Of a stretch of 64,000 nucleotides of DNA, positions 8,095 to 18,596 are shown in pieces. The DNA is from an uncultured Thiodictyon sp. (GTDB lineage Bacteria; Pseudomonadota; Gammaproteobacteria; Chromatiales; Chromatiaceae): the NCBI RefSeq assembly GCF_903946935.1, contig NZ_CAJAXH010000151.1, positions 1 through 64,000 on the forward strand. Direction: 5' to 3'. The position numbers were made by a program, and so were the translations under genes. The notes below the pieces were generated by a model. The model did not search any database and was not told the DNA's origin. It saw nothing but the letters and a program-made list of their open reading frames with translations. Numbering within the stretch: position 1 is the stretch's first letter; every line of letters begins with the position of its first letter.

Positions 8095-10803
8095 ATGCAA
8101 GAACCCAAACCCCGGGGGACTCTGCGCGGTATTGCGCCCAGGTATGGTCTCCCGACCATCCTGATCAGTGTTGTACTGACGCTGTATGTGGGTTTCCTGC
8201 TGGTGGCCAACTACTGGTCCGCCACCAACCTGCGCCAGACCATGGAGCAGCAGCGGCGTCTGGAGAGCGGGCGGCGGGTGGCGGCGCTGCAATATTTCTT
8301 CAGCGAGCGGCGGGACGATCTGGCCAACCTGGCCTTGTCGCGGGAGGTGGCCGGCTTTTTCGAGAATCGCGCCCTGGGGATGAGCCTGCAATATGGGCTC
8401 AAGGCCAGCCTGATGTCGATTGGCACCCGCTTTGGCAAACTCATTGACCGCAAGCGCATCGGTACCCGGCCGATCTACGAGCGCCTGGTTCTGCTCGACG
8501 ATGCGGGAGAGGTGCTGGTCGATGTGCCGGACGTGGGTGAGACGGCCGGTCTCGGTCGGCCCTGGAAGGAGTTTTTGAACCCGGCCGACGTGGACGGTTC
8601 AATCCGGGTGCTGGAGGATGGTCACACGCTGGTGGCGTCTCTGGCATACACCTTCAAGGGCGCCTATGCCGGGCAGTTCATCGCCCTGCTGAACGCGGAC
8701 CTGGTGATGCACGAGATCCTCAATGTGGATCGCAACACCGACGACACCTGCGTGGCCGCCGTCAAGGGCCGGCACCTGCGCGGTGTGGGCTGCGACTTGG
8801 CCCCGGCCCTGGCGCAGATGACCCTGTCTCGGGCGATGACTGACGGCCAGCTCTTCGAGTTCCGCGACGGCCCTGCGCGCAACGGCGAACACATGATCGC
8901 GCTCGTCCGCCTGGTGCCGGGGACCGAGTTTATGCTGATCGACCAGATGTACTACGCGCAACTGCGTGGCCGGCTCGAACCCTGGCACCTGTTTCTGGGG
9001 ATGGCAAGCCTGGCGGTGGTGGTGCTGCTCGGGGTCTTTCTGATCCTGCGGCTGAACCTGCGCGCCGTCGCCTTGCAGTCGCATCTGCGCGAGAGCGCCG
9101 TGCGCGAGCGGATGGTGCAGGAGAAAAACTTGGAGCTTGAACAGGAAATCGGCGAGCGGCGGCGGGTGGAGAGCGAACTGCGCGACGCCAAAGAGGCGGC
9201 GGAGGCGGCCAACCGGGCCAAGAGCGAGTTCCTCGCCAATATGAGCCACGAGATCCGCAATCCGATGATTGGGGTGGTCGGGATGGCCAACCTGCTGGCT
9301 GAGACCCGGCTCGACCAGGAGCAGCGCGAATATGTCAAGGTGGTGCTCAACTCGGCCGACGCCCTACTCAGAGTCATCGACGACATCCTGGACTATTCCA
9401 AGGCCGAGGCCGGCAAGCTCGCCCTGGACGAGACCGACTTTGGTCTGCGCGACCTGCTGGAAGAGCTCTCCGACATGTTCGCCTACAAGGCCGATGGCCT
9501 GGGCCTGGGGTTCGCCTGTATCTGTGAGCGGACGGTGCCGGATCGGCTGCATGCCGACCCGGGCCGGTTGCGCCAGGTCCTGATCAACCTGATCGGCAAC
9601 GCCATCAAGTTCACCGAACGCGGCGAGGTCGAGGTGCGGGTCGAGGTGCGGCCCGGAGCGGCCAGCGGTGCGCGCCTGCACTTCGCGGTGCGCGACACCG
9701 GCATTGGCATCCCGGCGGATCGGCTGGGGCTGCTGTTTCGGTCGTTCTACCAGGTGGACACCTCGTTTACCCGCCGTTATGGCGGCACCGGGCTTGGGCT
9801 CGCCATCTGCCGCCGGCTGATGGACCTGATGGGCGGCGAGATCGGGGTGGACAGCGGGGAGGGGGATGGCTCCTGTTTTTGGTTCGAGTTGCCGATTATC
9901 CGGGCTGCCACCCTGGAACCGCCGGCGCCGACCTGGCCGGAGCCGCCCCGGGCGTTAGTCATGGACACCCTGGCCATCGGGCGGGACGCGCTCACCGAGA
10001 CCTTGGCCCATGCGGGGGTCACGGTCGTCGCTGCCGCCGACACCGCCAGTGCGATGGACGAACTGCTGCTGGCCGAGGACCGCGGGGCGCCCTTCGCCCT
10101 GGTGGCGATTGTCCTGCGCGAGCCGGGCGGGGAGGGCGACCGGTTGTGCGACTTGGTGCCCCATCAGCCCTGGCAGCGACCGGTGCGGGTGCTGGCCCTG
10201 GTGCCGCAGGGGCGGCGCCGCGACTTTAACCTGACCGATGAGTGTCCGATACGGGTACTCACCCTGCCGGTCCATCGCTCGGCCCTGTTTGAGGCCTTGG
10301 GGTTGCCGGTGCCGACACCGGTCCCGGAGACGGCGGTGCCGCTGGTCGAGGCCCCGCTCGACCGACCGGCGGCCCCGGAGCCGGCGACCGAGGATGCCCA
10401 AATCCTGGTGGTGGAGGACAACAAGATCAGTCAGAAGGTGGCCACTGCCATGCTCGCCAAACTCGGCTATCGGGTGGAGTCGGTGGACAACGGCCGCCTG
10501 GCCCTGGGGGCGGTCAAGGACGGTCGTTACCAACTGGTATTGATGGATATTCAGATGCCCGAAATGGACGGTCTGGAGGCGACCCGGCGCATCCGCGCCG
10601 CCGAGGCGGCGGGTGAGTTGCACTTCGAGTCACACTTCGGCCACCTGCCGATCGTGGCCATGACCGCCCATGCATTGGAGTCCGACCGCTTGTTGTGTCT
10701 GGCCTCCGGCATGGACGACTTCATCACCAAGCCACTCGATCGGCAAATCCTCGTCGACACCCTGGGGCGGGTCTTCGGCACCGCGTCGCCCACGCTGCAC
10801 TGA
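8095..10803 (+). CDS. Membrane hybrid sensor histidine kinase / response regulator
   Basis: 902 residues. Membrane segments at about 20-43 and 298-322 enclose a roughly 250-residue periplasmic sensor, probably Cache-like. A coiled coil (about 330-380) leads to the HisKA motif [10 protein letters not shown] with His385, then the ATPase domain with N box [12 protein letters not shown]1 [12 protein letters not shown] and G2 [16 protein letters not shown] degenerate receiver at about 620-745 seems to lack the acidic pocket; a proper receiver follows ([25 protein letters not shown] with Asp818, and Lys in FITKPLD). There is no Hpt domain in the protein, but a separate Hpt gene is convergent just downstream. 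It is likely co-transcribed with the binding protein upstream. Confidence 0.92.
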   Translation: MQEPKPRGTLRGIAPRYGLPTILISVVLTLYVGFLLVANYWSATNLRQTMEQQRRLESGRRVAALQYFFSERRDDLANLALSREVAGFFENRALGMSLQYGLKASLMSIGTRFGKLIDRKRIGTRPIYERLVLLDDAGEVLVDVPDVGETAGLGRPWKEFLNPADVDGSIRVLEDGHTLVASLAYTFKGAYAGQFIALLNADLVMHEILNVDRNTDDTCVAAVKGRHLRGVGCDLAPALAQMTLSRAMTDGQLFEFRDGPARNGEHMIALVRLVPGTEFMLIDQMYYAQLRGRLEPWHLFLGMASLAVVVLLGVFLILRLNLRAVALQSHLRESAVRERMVQEKNLELEQEIGERRRVESELRDAKEAAEAANRAKSEFLANMSHEIRNPMIGVVGMANLLAETRLDQEQREYVKVVLNSADALLRVIDDILDYSKAEAGKLALDETDFGLRDLLEELSDMFAYKADGLGLGFACICERTVPDRLHADPGRLRQVLINLIGNAIKFTERGEVEVRVEVRPGAASGARLHFAVRDTGIGIPADRLGLLFRSFYQVDTSFTRRYGGTGLGLAICRRLMDLMGGEIGVDSGEGDGSCFWFELPIIRAATLEPPAPTWPEPPRALVMDTLAIGRDALTETLAHAGVTVVAAADTASAMDELLLAEDRGAPFALVAIVLREPGGEGDRLCDLVPHQPWQRPVRVLALVPQGRRRDFNLTDECPIRVLTLPVHRSALFEALGLPVPTPVPETAVPLVEAPLDRPAAPEPATEDAQILVVEDNKISQKVATAMLAKLGYRVESVDNGRLALGAVKDGRYQLVLMDIQMPEMDGLEATRRIRAAEAAGELHFESHFGHLPIVAMTAHALESDRLLCLASGMDDFITKPLDRQILVDTLGRVFGTASPTLH

Positions 10804-10816
10804 GCGGGGTCGCGGG

Positions 10817-11428
10817 TCAGGCCGTGAGGTGCTGTTCAAGAAGGGCCTGGGCCTCCTTGAAACGATAGGCGCTGACCAGTCCATGCAGCTCGGTGCAGAA
10901 GGGCCGTTGCGCGGCGCCGACGTCGGCCGCCGCCAGCTCGTCCGCCAGGGCCTTGCAGTCGCGCGCCCGGTGTCCCGCCAGCGCCACCGCCAGCGCGGCG
11001 TAGCGTTCGGCCAACCAGTCCGGTACGACACTCGGCCCGGGGTTCGGCCGATCGCCGCTCACCCCGCTACGCACCGCAGCGATGGCATCGCACAGCGCCG
11101 GGATGCCGGCGGACAGGGTGGCGAGCAGTGGCGGGTAGCGCTCCGGTTGGCCCTCGCGGATCGCCTCATGCAGGGCGGCGCAGGCGGGGAACAACTCGGT
11201 GGCCGCCAGGTTCCCCAGGACGCCCTTGAGGGTGTGGGCCAATTGCCGGGCGGTGTCAGGGTCCTGCGCGAGCGCCTGGGCGATCTGCACCGGGGTGTCG
11301 CGGTAGGCGTCGCTGAACTCGCCGAGCACGTCCCAGAACAGGTCCAGGTCGTCGCCGACGCGCTCCATGAGTTCGGCACTGTCGATGCCGGGGACGAAAG
11401 GGGGCTGGTCGCCTGGGTAGGGCTCCAT
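10817..11428 (-). CDS. Histidine phosphotransfer (Hpt) domain protein
   Basis: 203 residues, mostly helical. The Hpt motif is LAHTLKGVLGNLAA (about residues 63-76), with the phospho-accepting His and the usual following Lys-Gly. About 90 further residues after the Hpt bundle hold a second helical region, with ERYAALAVALAGHRARDCKA, of unknown use. It lies 13 bases from the stop of the hybrid kinase, on the opposite strand. Since that kinase has receivers but no Hpt domain, this protein is its probable phosphorelay partner (inference). Confidence 0.85.
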   Translation of the reverse strand: MEPYPGDQPPFVPGIDSAELMERVGDDLDLFWDVLGEFSDAYRDTPVQIAQALAQDPDTARQLAHTLKGVLGNLAATELFPACAALHEAIREGQPERYPPLLATLSAGIPALCDAIAAVRSGVSGDRPNPGPSVVPDWLAERYAALAVALAGHRARDCKALADELAAADVGAAQRPFCTELHGLVSAYRFKEAQALLEQHLTA

Positions 11429-11587
11429 CGATGCGAGTACCTCTTGGGTGGCGGGTCGGCCGTCCGGCGAGCGTGCCAGGCCGTGCTAAGGGACCAAGAT
11501 CCTACCAGAGAAGGGCCTCCCCCCTCTCAGCCGATCCGTGCCGGGAGCCGGCCGGCGGCGGCGCCGGCGGCCCGCTCCGGGCGCCCC

Positions 11588-12250
11588 TCAATGCCGCAGT
11601 TCAGCCACGTCCATACTGGCGGCGGAGGCCATGTCCATCAGGCCGCGCATCAGGCTCGCCCGCTCGCCGAGCGCGATGGTCTCGATCAGGGCCTGTTTGT
11701 CCTCGGGGCTCAACGGCAGGTGGGCGCACAAGAGGTTGACGAGGTCGCTGTCCGCCATCTTCTTGACCTCGTCCCAGGGCACCTCGACCCCGCGCAGGGT
11801 GCAATAGGACTTGAGCGAGACCAGGAAACCGTCGCGGTCGGCGATGGTCTGGGTCTCCTCGTGACAATCGGCGGCGAAGCGTTCCCAGTCCACTGACACC
11901 CGCCGGTAACCCCCGCGTCCAGCTACCTCGGCGCGCACCTGAAAGCGGCACACCCCAGTGACGACCAGCACGATGCGTCCGTCCGGGGTCTCGCTGTAGG
12001 AGGTGATGCGCCCGGCGCAGCCGATGCGGTGGATCTCCGGCTCATCGGCCTCCAGGTCCTCGCTCGTGGGCTGTACCATGCCGATCAGGTGGGCATCCGC
12101 CAGTGCATCGTTCACCAGGTTCAGATAGCGCGGCTCGAACATATTGAGCGGCAACTGGACGCCGGGCATCACCACGGCACCGGACAGTGGAAAGATCGGG
12201 ATCTCGACCGGCAGGTCGGCGAAGCGGGGGAAAAACGGGTTGCGGCTCAT
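11588..12250 (-). CDS. LON-peptidase N-terminal (substrate-binding) domain protein
   Basis: 220 residues matching the stand-alone Lon N-domain family. VEIPIFPLSGAVVMPGVQLP and LNMFEPRYLNLVNDAL are at the front, IGCAGRITSYSETPDGRIVL with VTGVCRFQV in the middle, and a helical C-terminus. There is no ATPase or protease domain, so it is not Lon itself; the role of these proteins is not established. ATG 12250 (MSRNPFFPRF) is chosen over the upstream Met at 12328 because homology begins there. Confidence 0.88.
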   Translation of the reverse strand: MSRNPFFPRFADLPVEIPIFPLSGAVVMPGVQLPLNMFEPRYLNLVNDALADAHLIGMVQPTSEDLEADEPEIHRIGCAGRITSYSETPDGRIVLVVTGVCRFQVRAEVAGRGGYRRVSVDWERFAADCHEETQTIADRDGFLVSLKSYCTLRGVEVPWDEVKKMADSDLVNLLCAHLPLSPEDKQALIETIALGERASLMRGLMDMASAASMDVAELRH

Positions 12251-12428
12251 GGGGGGCTCCGGGATGCGGTCGGCCGTCAGGATAGGGCAGACGCGCCCTG
12301 TCGTCATCCGTAGTTTGGGGGCGATCATCCAGGTTCCCCAGGGCGCTCGCCGACGCGTGCGTCCGCCGGCCCTTTGGTCTTACACTGCCGCCCGATCTTC
12401 CACCCACCAGTTCCGACCTATTCTCGCC

Positions 12429-12860
12429 ATGATCGACCGCCTCTTTCATCTCTTCGAACGCACCCTGGCCGGCGTGCTGCTGCTCCTGATCGGCGTTGTG
12501 GCGGCGCTCGCCGTAGTGGAGCTTTGCGCCATCATCTACCACGACCTGACCAACCAGGAGGGCCTGCTGCTGGACCTGCACGAGCTGTTCGAGGTCTTCG
12601 GCATGTTCCTCATCGTCCTGATCGCAATCGAGTTCATGTCAAGTATCTACATGTATATGAAGGATAAATCGGTGCATGTCGAGATGATGCTGGCGATCGC
12701 CATCACCGCGCTGACGCGCAAGGTGGTGGTGCTGGAGTCATCCTCGGTCGACCCGCTCTATCTGCTCGGGCTGGCGGCCCTGCTCGGTATCCTGATCGGC
12801 GGTTACTACCTGGTCAGGCGCCAGGACGCGAAGGGGGCAGGCCCCGGCGAGGGACATTGA
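12429..12860 (+). CDS. PsiE-family (phosphate-starvation-inducible type) membrane protein
   Basis: 143 residues with four predicted membrane helices, starting at 13-38 (LAGVLLLLIGVVAALAVVEL), then FGMFLIVLIAIEFMSSIYMYM, a helix with VEMMLAIAITALTRKVVVLE and a last one near YLLGLAALLGILIGGYYLV. The EFMSS..MY and VHVEMMLAIA.TA..RK pattern is that of the PsiE fold. The function is unknown. It is divergent from the LON-domain gene. Confidence 0.8.
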   Translation: MIDRLFHLFERTLAGVLLLLIGVVAALAVVELCAIIYHDLTNQEGLLLDLHELFEVFGMFLIVLIAIEFMSSIYMYMKDKSVHVEMMLAIAITALTRKVVVLESSSVDPLYLLGLAALLGILIGGYYLVRRQDAKGAGPGEGH

Positions 12861-12980
12861 ACCGGGGCGGCCCCGGGTCGGGGGCATCGCCGCACCGATT
12901 CCCCCGCCTATACTGTGCCCCTACGGGTTAGAATGGGTGCTTGAGCCAATAACCCTAGCGGCCGCACGCGGAATCCGTCA

Positions 12981-15797
12981 ATGAATCAGAGTATCCCCGA
13001 TGGGAACCAGGAGGGGCACCAGGCCCTGGACCTGGAGCGCGACATCAAGCTGTTCACCGCCCTGCTCGGCGAGGTCTTGCGCGAGCACAGCCGTAAGCGT
13101 GTACTGGTGATCGTGGAGCGGCTGCGCGACGGGTTCATGCAGTTGCGCGAGCAGGAGGACGCGGCGCTGCGCGAGAAGCTGATGAAGCGCATCGACGCGG
13201 TGGACGCCCAGACCCTGTCGGAGGTGATTCGCGCCTTCACCATCTTCTTCGGACTGGTGAACACCGCCGAGGAGCTCAACGCCTATCTCTCGCGCATGGA
13301 CCGCATCTCCTCGGGCGAGCGCCTGTGGTTCGGCTCGTTTGACGACACGGTGCGCCAGTTCCATGCCGATGGGGTACCCCCGCAGAAGTTTCAGGACCTG
13401 CTCAACCACCTGATCTATCTGCCGGTATTCACCGCCCACCCGACCGAGTCGAAGCGCCGCACTATCTCCGACGCCTTCCGGCGCATCTTCCTGATCGCCC
13501 AGGGCCTGCACCGCCAGCGGCTCAACGAGGAGGAGCGCGTGGAGCAACTCCAGGCGATCCTGACCGAGATCCAGGGCCTGTGGAAGACCGACGAGGTCCG
13601 GGTCCACAAGCCCCAGGTGATCGACGAGGTCCGCCAGGGCCTGCACTATTTCCGCGAGTCGCTGTTCAAGGCCGTGCCGGAGACCTATCGGAACCTGGAG
13701 AAGGCGATCCGCCGCTGCTATGGCCCGGAGGGCGGGCTGCGGGTGCCGAGCTTCATCCGCTTCGGTTCCTGGATCGGCGGGGACCGGGACGGCAATCCGT
13801 TCGTCAAGCCCGAGACCACGGAGCTGGCGGTGCGCATGCACCATCAACTGGTGTTGGAGGAGTACCAACGCCGCGTCATCGCCTTGCGCCGGGTGCTCAG
13901 TCACACCGTCCCCATCTGCCAGCCCTCGCCGGCCTTCATGGACAGCCTGGACGCGGACGAGGAATATTGGCTGGAGACCATGGGGCAGGGCCTGCGCCGT
14001 TTCGCCAGCGAGCCCTATCGGCGCAAGCTCGCCATCATGGACCACCGGCTCGCCGCCAACCTGGACCGGGTGCGCGCCCGCATCCGCGGCGAGCACCACG
14101 CGGTGCCGCCGGGCGGCTATGCCGGCGACCGCGAGTTCCTGGCCGACCTCTATCTGATCCGCGACTCGCTCATCCACCACGGCGACGCCAATGCCGCCGC
14201 CGGACCCTTGCAGGACCTGATTCGACTGGCGGAGAGCTTCGGCTTCCACCTGGTCCACTTGGACTGCCGCCAGGAGTCGACCCGCCACACCCAGGCGGTG
14301 ACCGAGCTCTTCGCCCGCCAGCCCGGCGCCCCCTATTACGAGGCCTTCGACGAGGACCAGCGGCTCATGGCCCTGGCCGAGTCGATCGCCCACCCCCATC
14401 CCTTTATCTTCGAGAAGGCGACCCTGACCCCGGCGACCCGCGAGACCCTGGAGGTCTTTGAGGTGATGGCGCACCTGGGTGCCGAGATCGGCCGCGGCTG
14501 TTTCGGGCAGTACGTCATCTCCATGACCCACACCGCCAGCCATGTGATGGAGGCGATGCTGCTGGCGCGGCTGGCCGGGCTCGCCGGGCGCGATCGCCAG
14601 GGGTGGTTCTGCAACATCCAGATCGCCCCGCTGTTCGAGACCATCGACGACCTGGGTCACATCGACTCGGTGATGACCGCGCTGTTCGACAACCCCACCT
14701 ACAGCGCGTTGCTCAAGGCCTCCGGCAACCGCCAGGAGGTCATGCTCGGCTACTCGGATTCGTGTAAAGACGGCGGCATCCTCTGCGCCAGTTGGAACCT
14801 CTACGAGGCGCAGCGCAAGGTGATCGCGCTGGCGGACAATCGCCAGGTCTGCTGCCGGCTCTTCCACGGCCGCGGCGGCACCATCGGGCGCGGCGGCGGC
14901 CCCACCCACGAGGCGATCCTCGCCCAGCCGCCCGATACGGTCCATGGACAGATCAAGTTCACCGAGCAGGGCGAGGTGCTGTCCTACCGCTATGCCAACC
15001 CGGAGACCGCCCGTTATGAGCTGATCATGGGCATCAGCGGGCTTATCAAGGCCAGCCGCTGCCTGATCGCACCGCCCCCGCCGGACCGCAAGGACTATCT
15101 GGGCATCATGGACGAGTTGGCGCGCCTGGGCGAGCAGGGCTACCGCAGGCTGGTGCGCGAGACCGACGGCTTCCTCGACTATTTCTATGAGTGTACGCCG
15201 CTCGATGCCATCGCCCTGCTCAACATCGGCTCGCGGCCCTCGCACCGCAAGAAGGGCGACCGCGCGCTGTCATCCATCCGCGCCATCCCCTGGGTCTTCG
15301 GCTGGGGCCAGTCGCGCACGACGCTGCCGGCCTGGTTCAGTGTCGGCCAGGCCATCGAGCGTTGGCGCGGCAGCGACCCCGAGCGGCTCGCCAAGCTCCA
15401 GCGTATGTACCAGGAGTGGCCCTATTTCCGCGCGCTGCTGTCCAACACCCAGATGTCGCTCTTCAAGGCCGAGATGCACATCGCCCGTGAATACCTGCGC
15501 CTGGCCCAGGACCAGCGGCAGGCGGCGGTGATCTATGGCCTGATCGAGGCCGAATATGAGCGCACCTGCACCCAGGTGTTGCACGTCGCCGGCCTGCGCT
15601 CGCTGATGGAAGACACCCCGGACCTGGCCCATTCGCTGGCCCGCCGCAACCTCTATCTGGACCCGCTCAACCATATCCAGGTGGCGGTGCTCGGGCGTTA
15701 TCGCGCCGAGCAGGACGAGGCGTTGCAGGAGGAATGGCTCGATCCGCTGCTGCGCTCGATCAATGCCATTGCGGCGGGGATGCGCAATACGGGCTGA
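12981..15797 (+). CDS. ppc: Phosphoenolpyruvate carboxylase
   Basis: 938 residues, the normal size. It forms oxaloacetate from PEP and bicarbonate, an anaplerotic cytoplasmic step. The active-site motifs are complete: [14 protein letters not shown] with catalytic His153, [10 protein letters not shown] (about 589-598) with the catalytic Lys, and [19 protein letters not shown] (about 628-646). The C-terminus ends [13 protein letters not shown], matching the conserved NTG end that binds the allosteric inhibitor aspartate. ATG 12981 is the first start of the frame. It appears to be monocistronic and is followed by a GC-rich hairpin. Confidence 0.97.
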   Translation: MNQSIPDGNQEGHQALDLERDIKLFTALLGEVLREHSRKRVLVIVERLRDGFMQLREQEDAALREKLMKRIDAVDAQTLSEVIRAFTIFFGLVNTAEELNAYLSRMDRISSGERLWFGSFDDTVRQFHADGVPPQKFQDLLNHLIYLPVFTAHPTESKRRTISDAFRRIFLIAQGLHRQRLNEEERVEQLQAILTEIQGLWKTDEVRVHKPQVIDEVRQGLHYFRESLFKAVPETYRNLEKAIRRCYGPEGGLRVPSFIRFGSWIGGDRDGNPFVKPETTELAVRMHHQLVLEEYQRRVIALRRVLSHTVPICQPSPAFMDSLDADEEYWLETMGQGLRRFASEPYRRKLAIMDHRLAANLDRVRARIRGEHHAVPPGGYAGDREFLADLYLIRDSLIHHGDANAAAGPLQDLIRLAESFGFHLVHLDCRQESTRHTQAVTELFARQPGAPYYEAFDEDQRLMALAESIAHPHPFIFEKATLTPATRETLEVFEVMAHLGAEIGRGCFGQYVISMTHTASHVMEAMLLARLAGLAGRDRQGWFCNIQIAPLFETIDDLGHIDSVMTALFDNPTYSALLKASGNRQEVMLGYSDSCKDGGILCASWNLYEAQRKVIALADNRQVCCRLFHGRGGTIGRGGGPTHEAILAQPPDTVHGQIKFTEQGEVLSYRYANPETARYELIMGISGLIKASRCLIAPPPPDRKDYLGIMDELARLGEQGYRRLVRETDGFLDYFYECTPLDAIALLNIGSRPSHRKKGDRALSSIRAIPWVFGWGQSRTTLPAWFSVGQAIERWRGSDPERLAKLQRMYQEWPYFRALLSNTQMSLFKAEMHIAREYLRLAQDQRQAAVIYGLIEAEYERTCTQVLHVAGLRSLMEDTPDLAHSLARRNLYLDPLNHIQVAVLGRYRAEQDEALQEEWLDPLLRSINAIAAGMRNTG

Positions 15798-15808
15798 CCG
15801 CTGGGGGC

Positions 15809-15826
15809 GCCGCACTCCAGTGCGGC
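15809..15826 (+). terminator. Hairpin after ppc, possible terminator
   Basis: GCCGCACT and AGTGCGGC form a perfect 8-bp stem with a two-base loop (CC) just 12 bases after the ppc stop. No clear T-run follows, so intrinsic termination is uncertain. Confidence 0.4.
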
Positions 15827-16236
15827 CAGCCTCTCGGCAATACGCAACGCCGCGGTAATCTGCGAGGCCGGTCGCGGCCGGGGGCCGTTCCTACGAGGAT
15901 GATGGCGGGGTCAGGATTGGGCTTGGCAGTCGGCGCGTCCGCGTCGCGGTGGGTCTTGATGACCGGCCCGGCGCGCCGCCATCTTATGGATCGCTATGAC
16001 CGCAGCCGTCATGCGTTTTATGGTCGACGGCCACGGGGTTGACTGGGGACGGCCCTTTATCTAAAGTTAACAATAATTTTGCCAATTGGACGGCGGTTGA
16101 GCGACCGGCCGATCACGCAGGCCGCTGCCGCTCGGCATCACATACTCTGCGCGTAACGTCAAACGCATGGAGCTCTCGACGCAATCGCGTCTACCGGCCA
16201 TGAATCACCTAGTTCGCGCAAGCGCGGAGAAATGCA
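15827..16236. other. Intergenic region before bacteriohemerythrin
   Basis: About 410 bases with no supported gene. It becomes AT-richer near 16060-16090 (TTAACAATAATTTTGCC), which may belong to the promoter of the downstream gene. Confidence 0.4.
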
Positions 16237-16674
16237 ATGCTCTATTGGTCCTGGGACCCGTCGCTCTCGGTCGGTATCGATGTGATCGACAGCCAACACC
16301 TAAGAATTATCGATTATATCAACGAGTTGTCTGTTGCGAGAAACGAGAAAAACAAAGAAGATGTGACTCAGATCCTGATGAACCTGGTCGATTACACGAC
16401 CACCCATTTCGCCTTTGAAGAAGAATTGATGAAGAATGCGGGCTATCCCTTGTCCGACTCGCACAAGAAGGTTCATGAAGCGTTTATTTCAAACATCAAT
16501 AACTTGGTCCGCCAGCATGAAGAGGGGCGGGATGTGACCGGTAAATTGATGAGTACGCTGCAGATATGGTTAACCAACCACATCAAGAGAGATGACAAGG
16601 ATTATGCCCCCTATGCATCCAAGATGTTGAATCCTGGTTGGCTCAAGAAGACTTTGGGTCGGTTTTTCGGTTAG
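16237..16674 (+). CDS. Bacteriohemerythrin
   Basis: 145 residues. All seven di-iron ligands of the hemerythrin fold are present: His21 (DSQHLRII), His57 and Glu61 (THFAFEEELM), His76 and His80 (HKKVHEAF), His115 and Asp120 (LTNHIKRDDKDY). It binds O2 reversibly and in microaerobic or phototrophic bacteria stores, supplies or scavenges oxygen. It is convergent with the end of the nif accessory genes; a role in keeping oxygen from nitrogenase is attractive but unproven. Its base composition is less GC-rich than its neighbours, with more AAG, AAA and AAT codons. Confidence 0.93.
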   Translation: MLYWSWDPSLSVGIDVIDSQHLRIIDYINELSVARNEKNKEDVTQILMNLVDYTTTHFAFEEELMKNAGYPLSDSHKKVHEAFISNINNLVRQHEEGRDVTGKLMSTLQIWLTNHIKRDDKDYAPYASKMLNPGWLKKTLGRFFG

Positions 16675-16785
16675 CCAGTGCTCCCTCCCCGATTGGGGGA
16701 GGGCGGGGAGGGGGAACGGCCAAGGCGCCCGCCACTTTCATCGTTCGGGGTCGTGCGGGCGCCATGGCCGTTAGCCGACCCTGGC
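16675..16785. repeat. GGGGGAGGG / AACGGCC-type repeat with internal inverted arms
   Basis: A G-rich stretch (16683-16713) is followed by near-perfect arms AACGGCCAAGGCGCCCGC (16715-16732) and GCGGGCGCCATGGCCGTT (16755-16772). Related sequence occurs in the other orientation inside the DUF4912 gene at 60437-60492. Confidence 0.65.
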
Positions 16786-16810
16786 AAAGGCGCAGTTGCG
16801 CCGGTTGGCC

Positions 16811-17374
16811 TTACACCGCCCCCCAGACCTCGCGGCGGCTGGTGGTCTTGGCCGCCTGAACGGCCTCCAGGGTCTGCTCGGGCAATTTGAAGGCGTGGCC
16901 CTTGGCCGCTTGGGCGACGACCAGCACCTTATCCTCGGAGTTCTGGCCCTTCAGGTCTGCCTTCTCGACATAGAACTCTTCCATCAGGTTGTTCCAGACG
17001 ATCCCATCGTCGAACTTGAGCAGGACATAGCGGTTGGCGCCGATCTGGACCTGGGCGCTGGCGGCGATATTGTCCACGTAGAAGACTGGGACACAGTCCG
17101 GGGCCAGGTCGCCCTGGAAGCGTGCGACAAACTCGGGTAGTTCGTCGATGCTGGCGAAGTTGCCGGCGACGAACTGGAGCTTCTCGGCCGTGGCGAGCAT
17201 CACCGCCTCCTTGAGCAGTGCCCGGGGCGGGTTGCGTTTACGGGCCGCCTCGTCGTACTCGCCGGCAAGCACGGTGAAATCGCCGCGGAAGGCGAAGAGT
17301 CCGGCGGTACCGGTCGGGCCCTGGGCGGTAATGAGCCAGTAGCGTTCCTGTTCCTGGTAGGTGTCGAGCAGCAT
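16811..17374 (-). CDS. Unrecognised nif-operon protein, 187 aa
   Basis: I do not recognise the family. The protein is soluble, of mixed strand and helix, with no cysteines except one near residue 93 (APDCVPVFYVDN), so it is unlikely to carry a metal cluster by itself. Segments such as GTAGLFAFRGDFTVLAGEYDE and VLLKFDDGIVWNNLMEEFYV look like an ordered domain. It is the last gene of the run that starts with nifH, 41 bases after the 318 aa gene, so a role in nitrogen fixation is inferred only from position. Confidence 0.7.
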   Translation of the reverse strand: MLLDTYQEQERYWLITAQGPTGTAGLFAFRGDFTVLAGEYDEAARKRNPPRALLKEAVMLATAEKLQFVAGNFASIDELPEFVARFQGDLAPDCVPVFYVDNIAASAQVQIGANRYVLLKFDDGIVWNNLMEEFYVEKADLKGQNSEDKVLVVAQAAKGHAFKLPEQTLEAVQAAKTTSRREVWGAV

Positions 17375-17415
17375 CTGGGTTGGTCTCTCAGTGTTGGGTG
17401 TAGCGATTCGTTGAC

Positions 17416-18372
17416 TTAGGCGCCATAGGGCTGGTTGTACCAGTCGCGCAGCACCTTGAGGTCGCGCACCGGCAGGTAGTCGTAGGCGCCCATCAGGTCG
17501 GCGTGGACGGCCTCCGCCAATTGGTGCGAGACCTTGGGGTTGGTCAGCATGTGGAAGTACCAGGCGAAGGGGTAGCCGAGTACACGGTCGAAGCCGTGGA
17601 TCTGGTTGGCGAGCTGGGCGCCCCGTGCCACCTCGCCATCGGGCAGCGCCGGGGCCTGCGCGGCGGCGATGGCAACCGGCTTGGCGCTGCGGTGGTCGTC
17701 GCCCTCCTGGTCGCGATATTCACGGATGGCGAGTACCCAGTGCTCGCAGAAGATGGAGGTCTCACCGGCGCTGCTGCGGTCCCAATCGGCCAGGAAGCGG
17801 GTGAGTCGGGGGCTGGCGTCGGTGGAGTCCAACAGTGCATTGATCGGCAGCAATCGGCGAAAGACCAGCCGCGCCGGCCCCACCGGTTGCGGCTCCAGGT
17901 GCGGCAGGTCCATGGGGTCGACGAAGTCGGCGATGCTGTCCGGGAACCAGTCCGGCTCATTCAGGCTGTGATCCAGTACCTCCTGCAACTCCTCGATCTC
18001 GATCTGGATGAAGTCGCGCGCCGCCGGGCCGGTCGCCGCGACCAGATAATGGGTCTGGCCGTTGAGGCGGGTCGCACAATAGTCTTGGCCGTCGATCTGT
18101 GCCATCAGTGAGTCGATGTCACCGCCGCCGAGCGCCTCCGCCCAAGAGGCGATGTGCTCGGCGATGCGCGCCCCGTCGCGGTCCACGACCCCGCCCAGGC
18201 GGTGCCAGCCGCCGCGCGAGAGTGCGTGACGGACCTCCAATCCGGGCAACAGGCTGCCGATGGCCGCCACCAGGGCCGGCACGTCCGCCCCAGTCGGCAG
18301 TGCGGCGCAGGCCTCGGCCACGCGCAGGGCGAGCGTCTGGGATTGCTGTGGGTCAAGGTCGGTGGCTGTCAT
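17416..18372 (-). CDS. Unrecognised nif-operon protein, 318 aa
   Basis: I do not recognise the family. The N-terminal third is helical and Ala-rich (LALRVAEACAALPTGADVPA). The middle has GQDYCATRLNGQTHYLVAAT and an acidic helix IQIEIEELQEVLDHSLNEPDWFPD. The C-terminal third is Trp- and His-rich, with FCEHWVLAIREYRDQEGDDH, FAWYFHMLTNP and DLKVLRDWYNQPYG. It lies between the LRV Fe-S protein gene and the 187 aa gene, same strand, separated from the former by a repeat element. It is probably a nif accessory protein judging by position. Confidence 0.7.
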   Translation of the reverse strand: MTATDLDPQQSQTLALRVAEACAALPTGADVPALVAAIGSLLPGLEVRHALSRGGWHRLGGVVDRDGARIAEHIASWAEALGGGDIDSLMAQIDGQDYCATRLNGQTHYLVAATGPAARDFIQIEIEELQEVLDHSLNEPDWFPDSIADFVDPMDLPHLEPQPVGPARLVFRRLLPINALLDSTDASPRLTRFLADWDRSSAGETSIFCEHWVLAIREYRDQEGDDHRSAKPVAIAAAQAPALPDGEVARGAQLANQIHGFDRVLGYPFAWYFHMLTNPKVSHQLAEAVHADLMGAYDYLPVRDLKVLRDWYNQPYGA

Positions 18373-18419
18373 TCGCTTAACCTGATCGTTCGTTGGTTTA
18401 ATAAGAATTATTAAGAATT

Positions 18420-18595
18420 ATTCGTCCGCAAATGAACGCAAATGAACGCTAATGAACCCAAATCTAATAAATGCAACAGATAAATGCAACAGAGGTTGGG
18501 AGGGTCGGCATCGAGACTGTTTAGGCGCCGCCAATCGGCCCAATACGCAAGATCCGTTTCTCATTTGCGTTCATTTGCGTTCATTTGCGGACAAT
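18420..18595. repeat. Inverted pair of the GTCCGCAAATGAACGC repeat family
   Basis: Left copy from about 18423 reads GTCCGCAAATGAACGCAAAT; right copy (18561-18595) is the reverse complement form ending GCGTTCATTTGCGGACAAT. Between them is a short tandem, TAAATGCAACAGA twice (18468-18493). The element fills the gap between the LRV gene stop (18597) and the 318 aa gene start (18372). Confidence 0.8.
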
Positions 18596-18596
18596 G

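Noticed and set aside
12978-15245. A 755-codon open frame on the minus strand
   Set aside because: It is the exact antisense of ppc; high GC leaves few stops, and the peptide has no family features.
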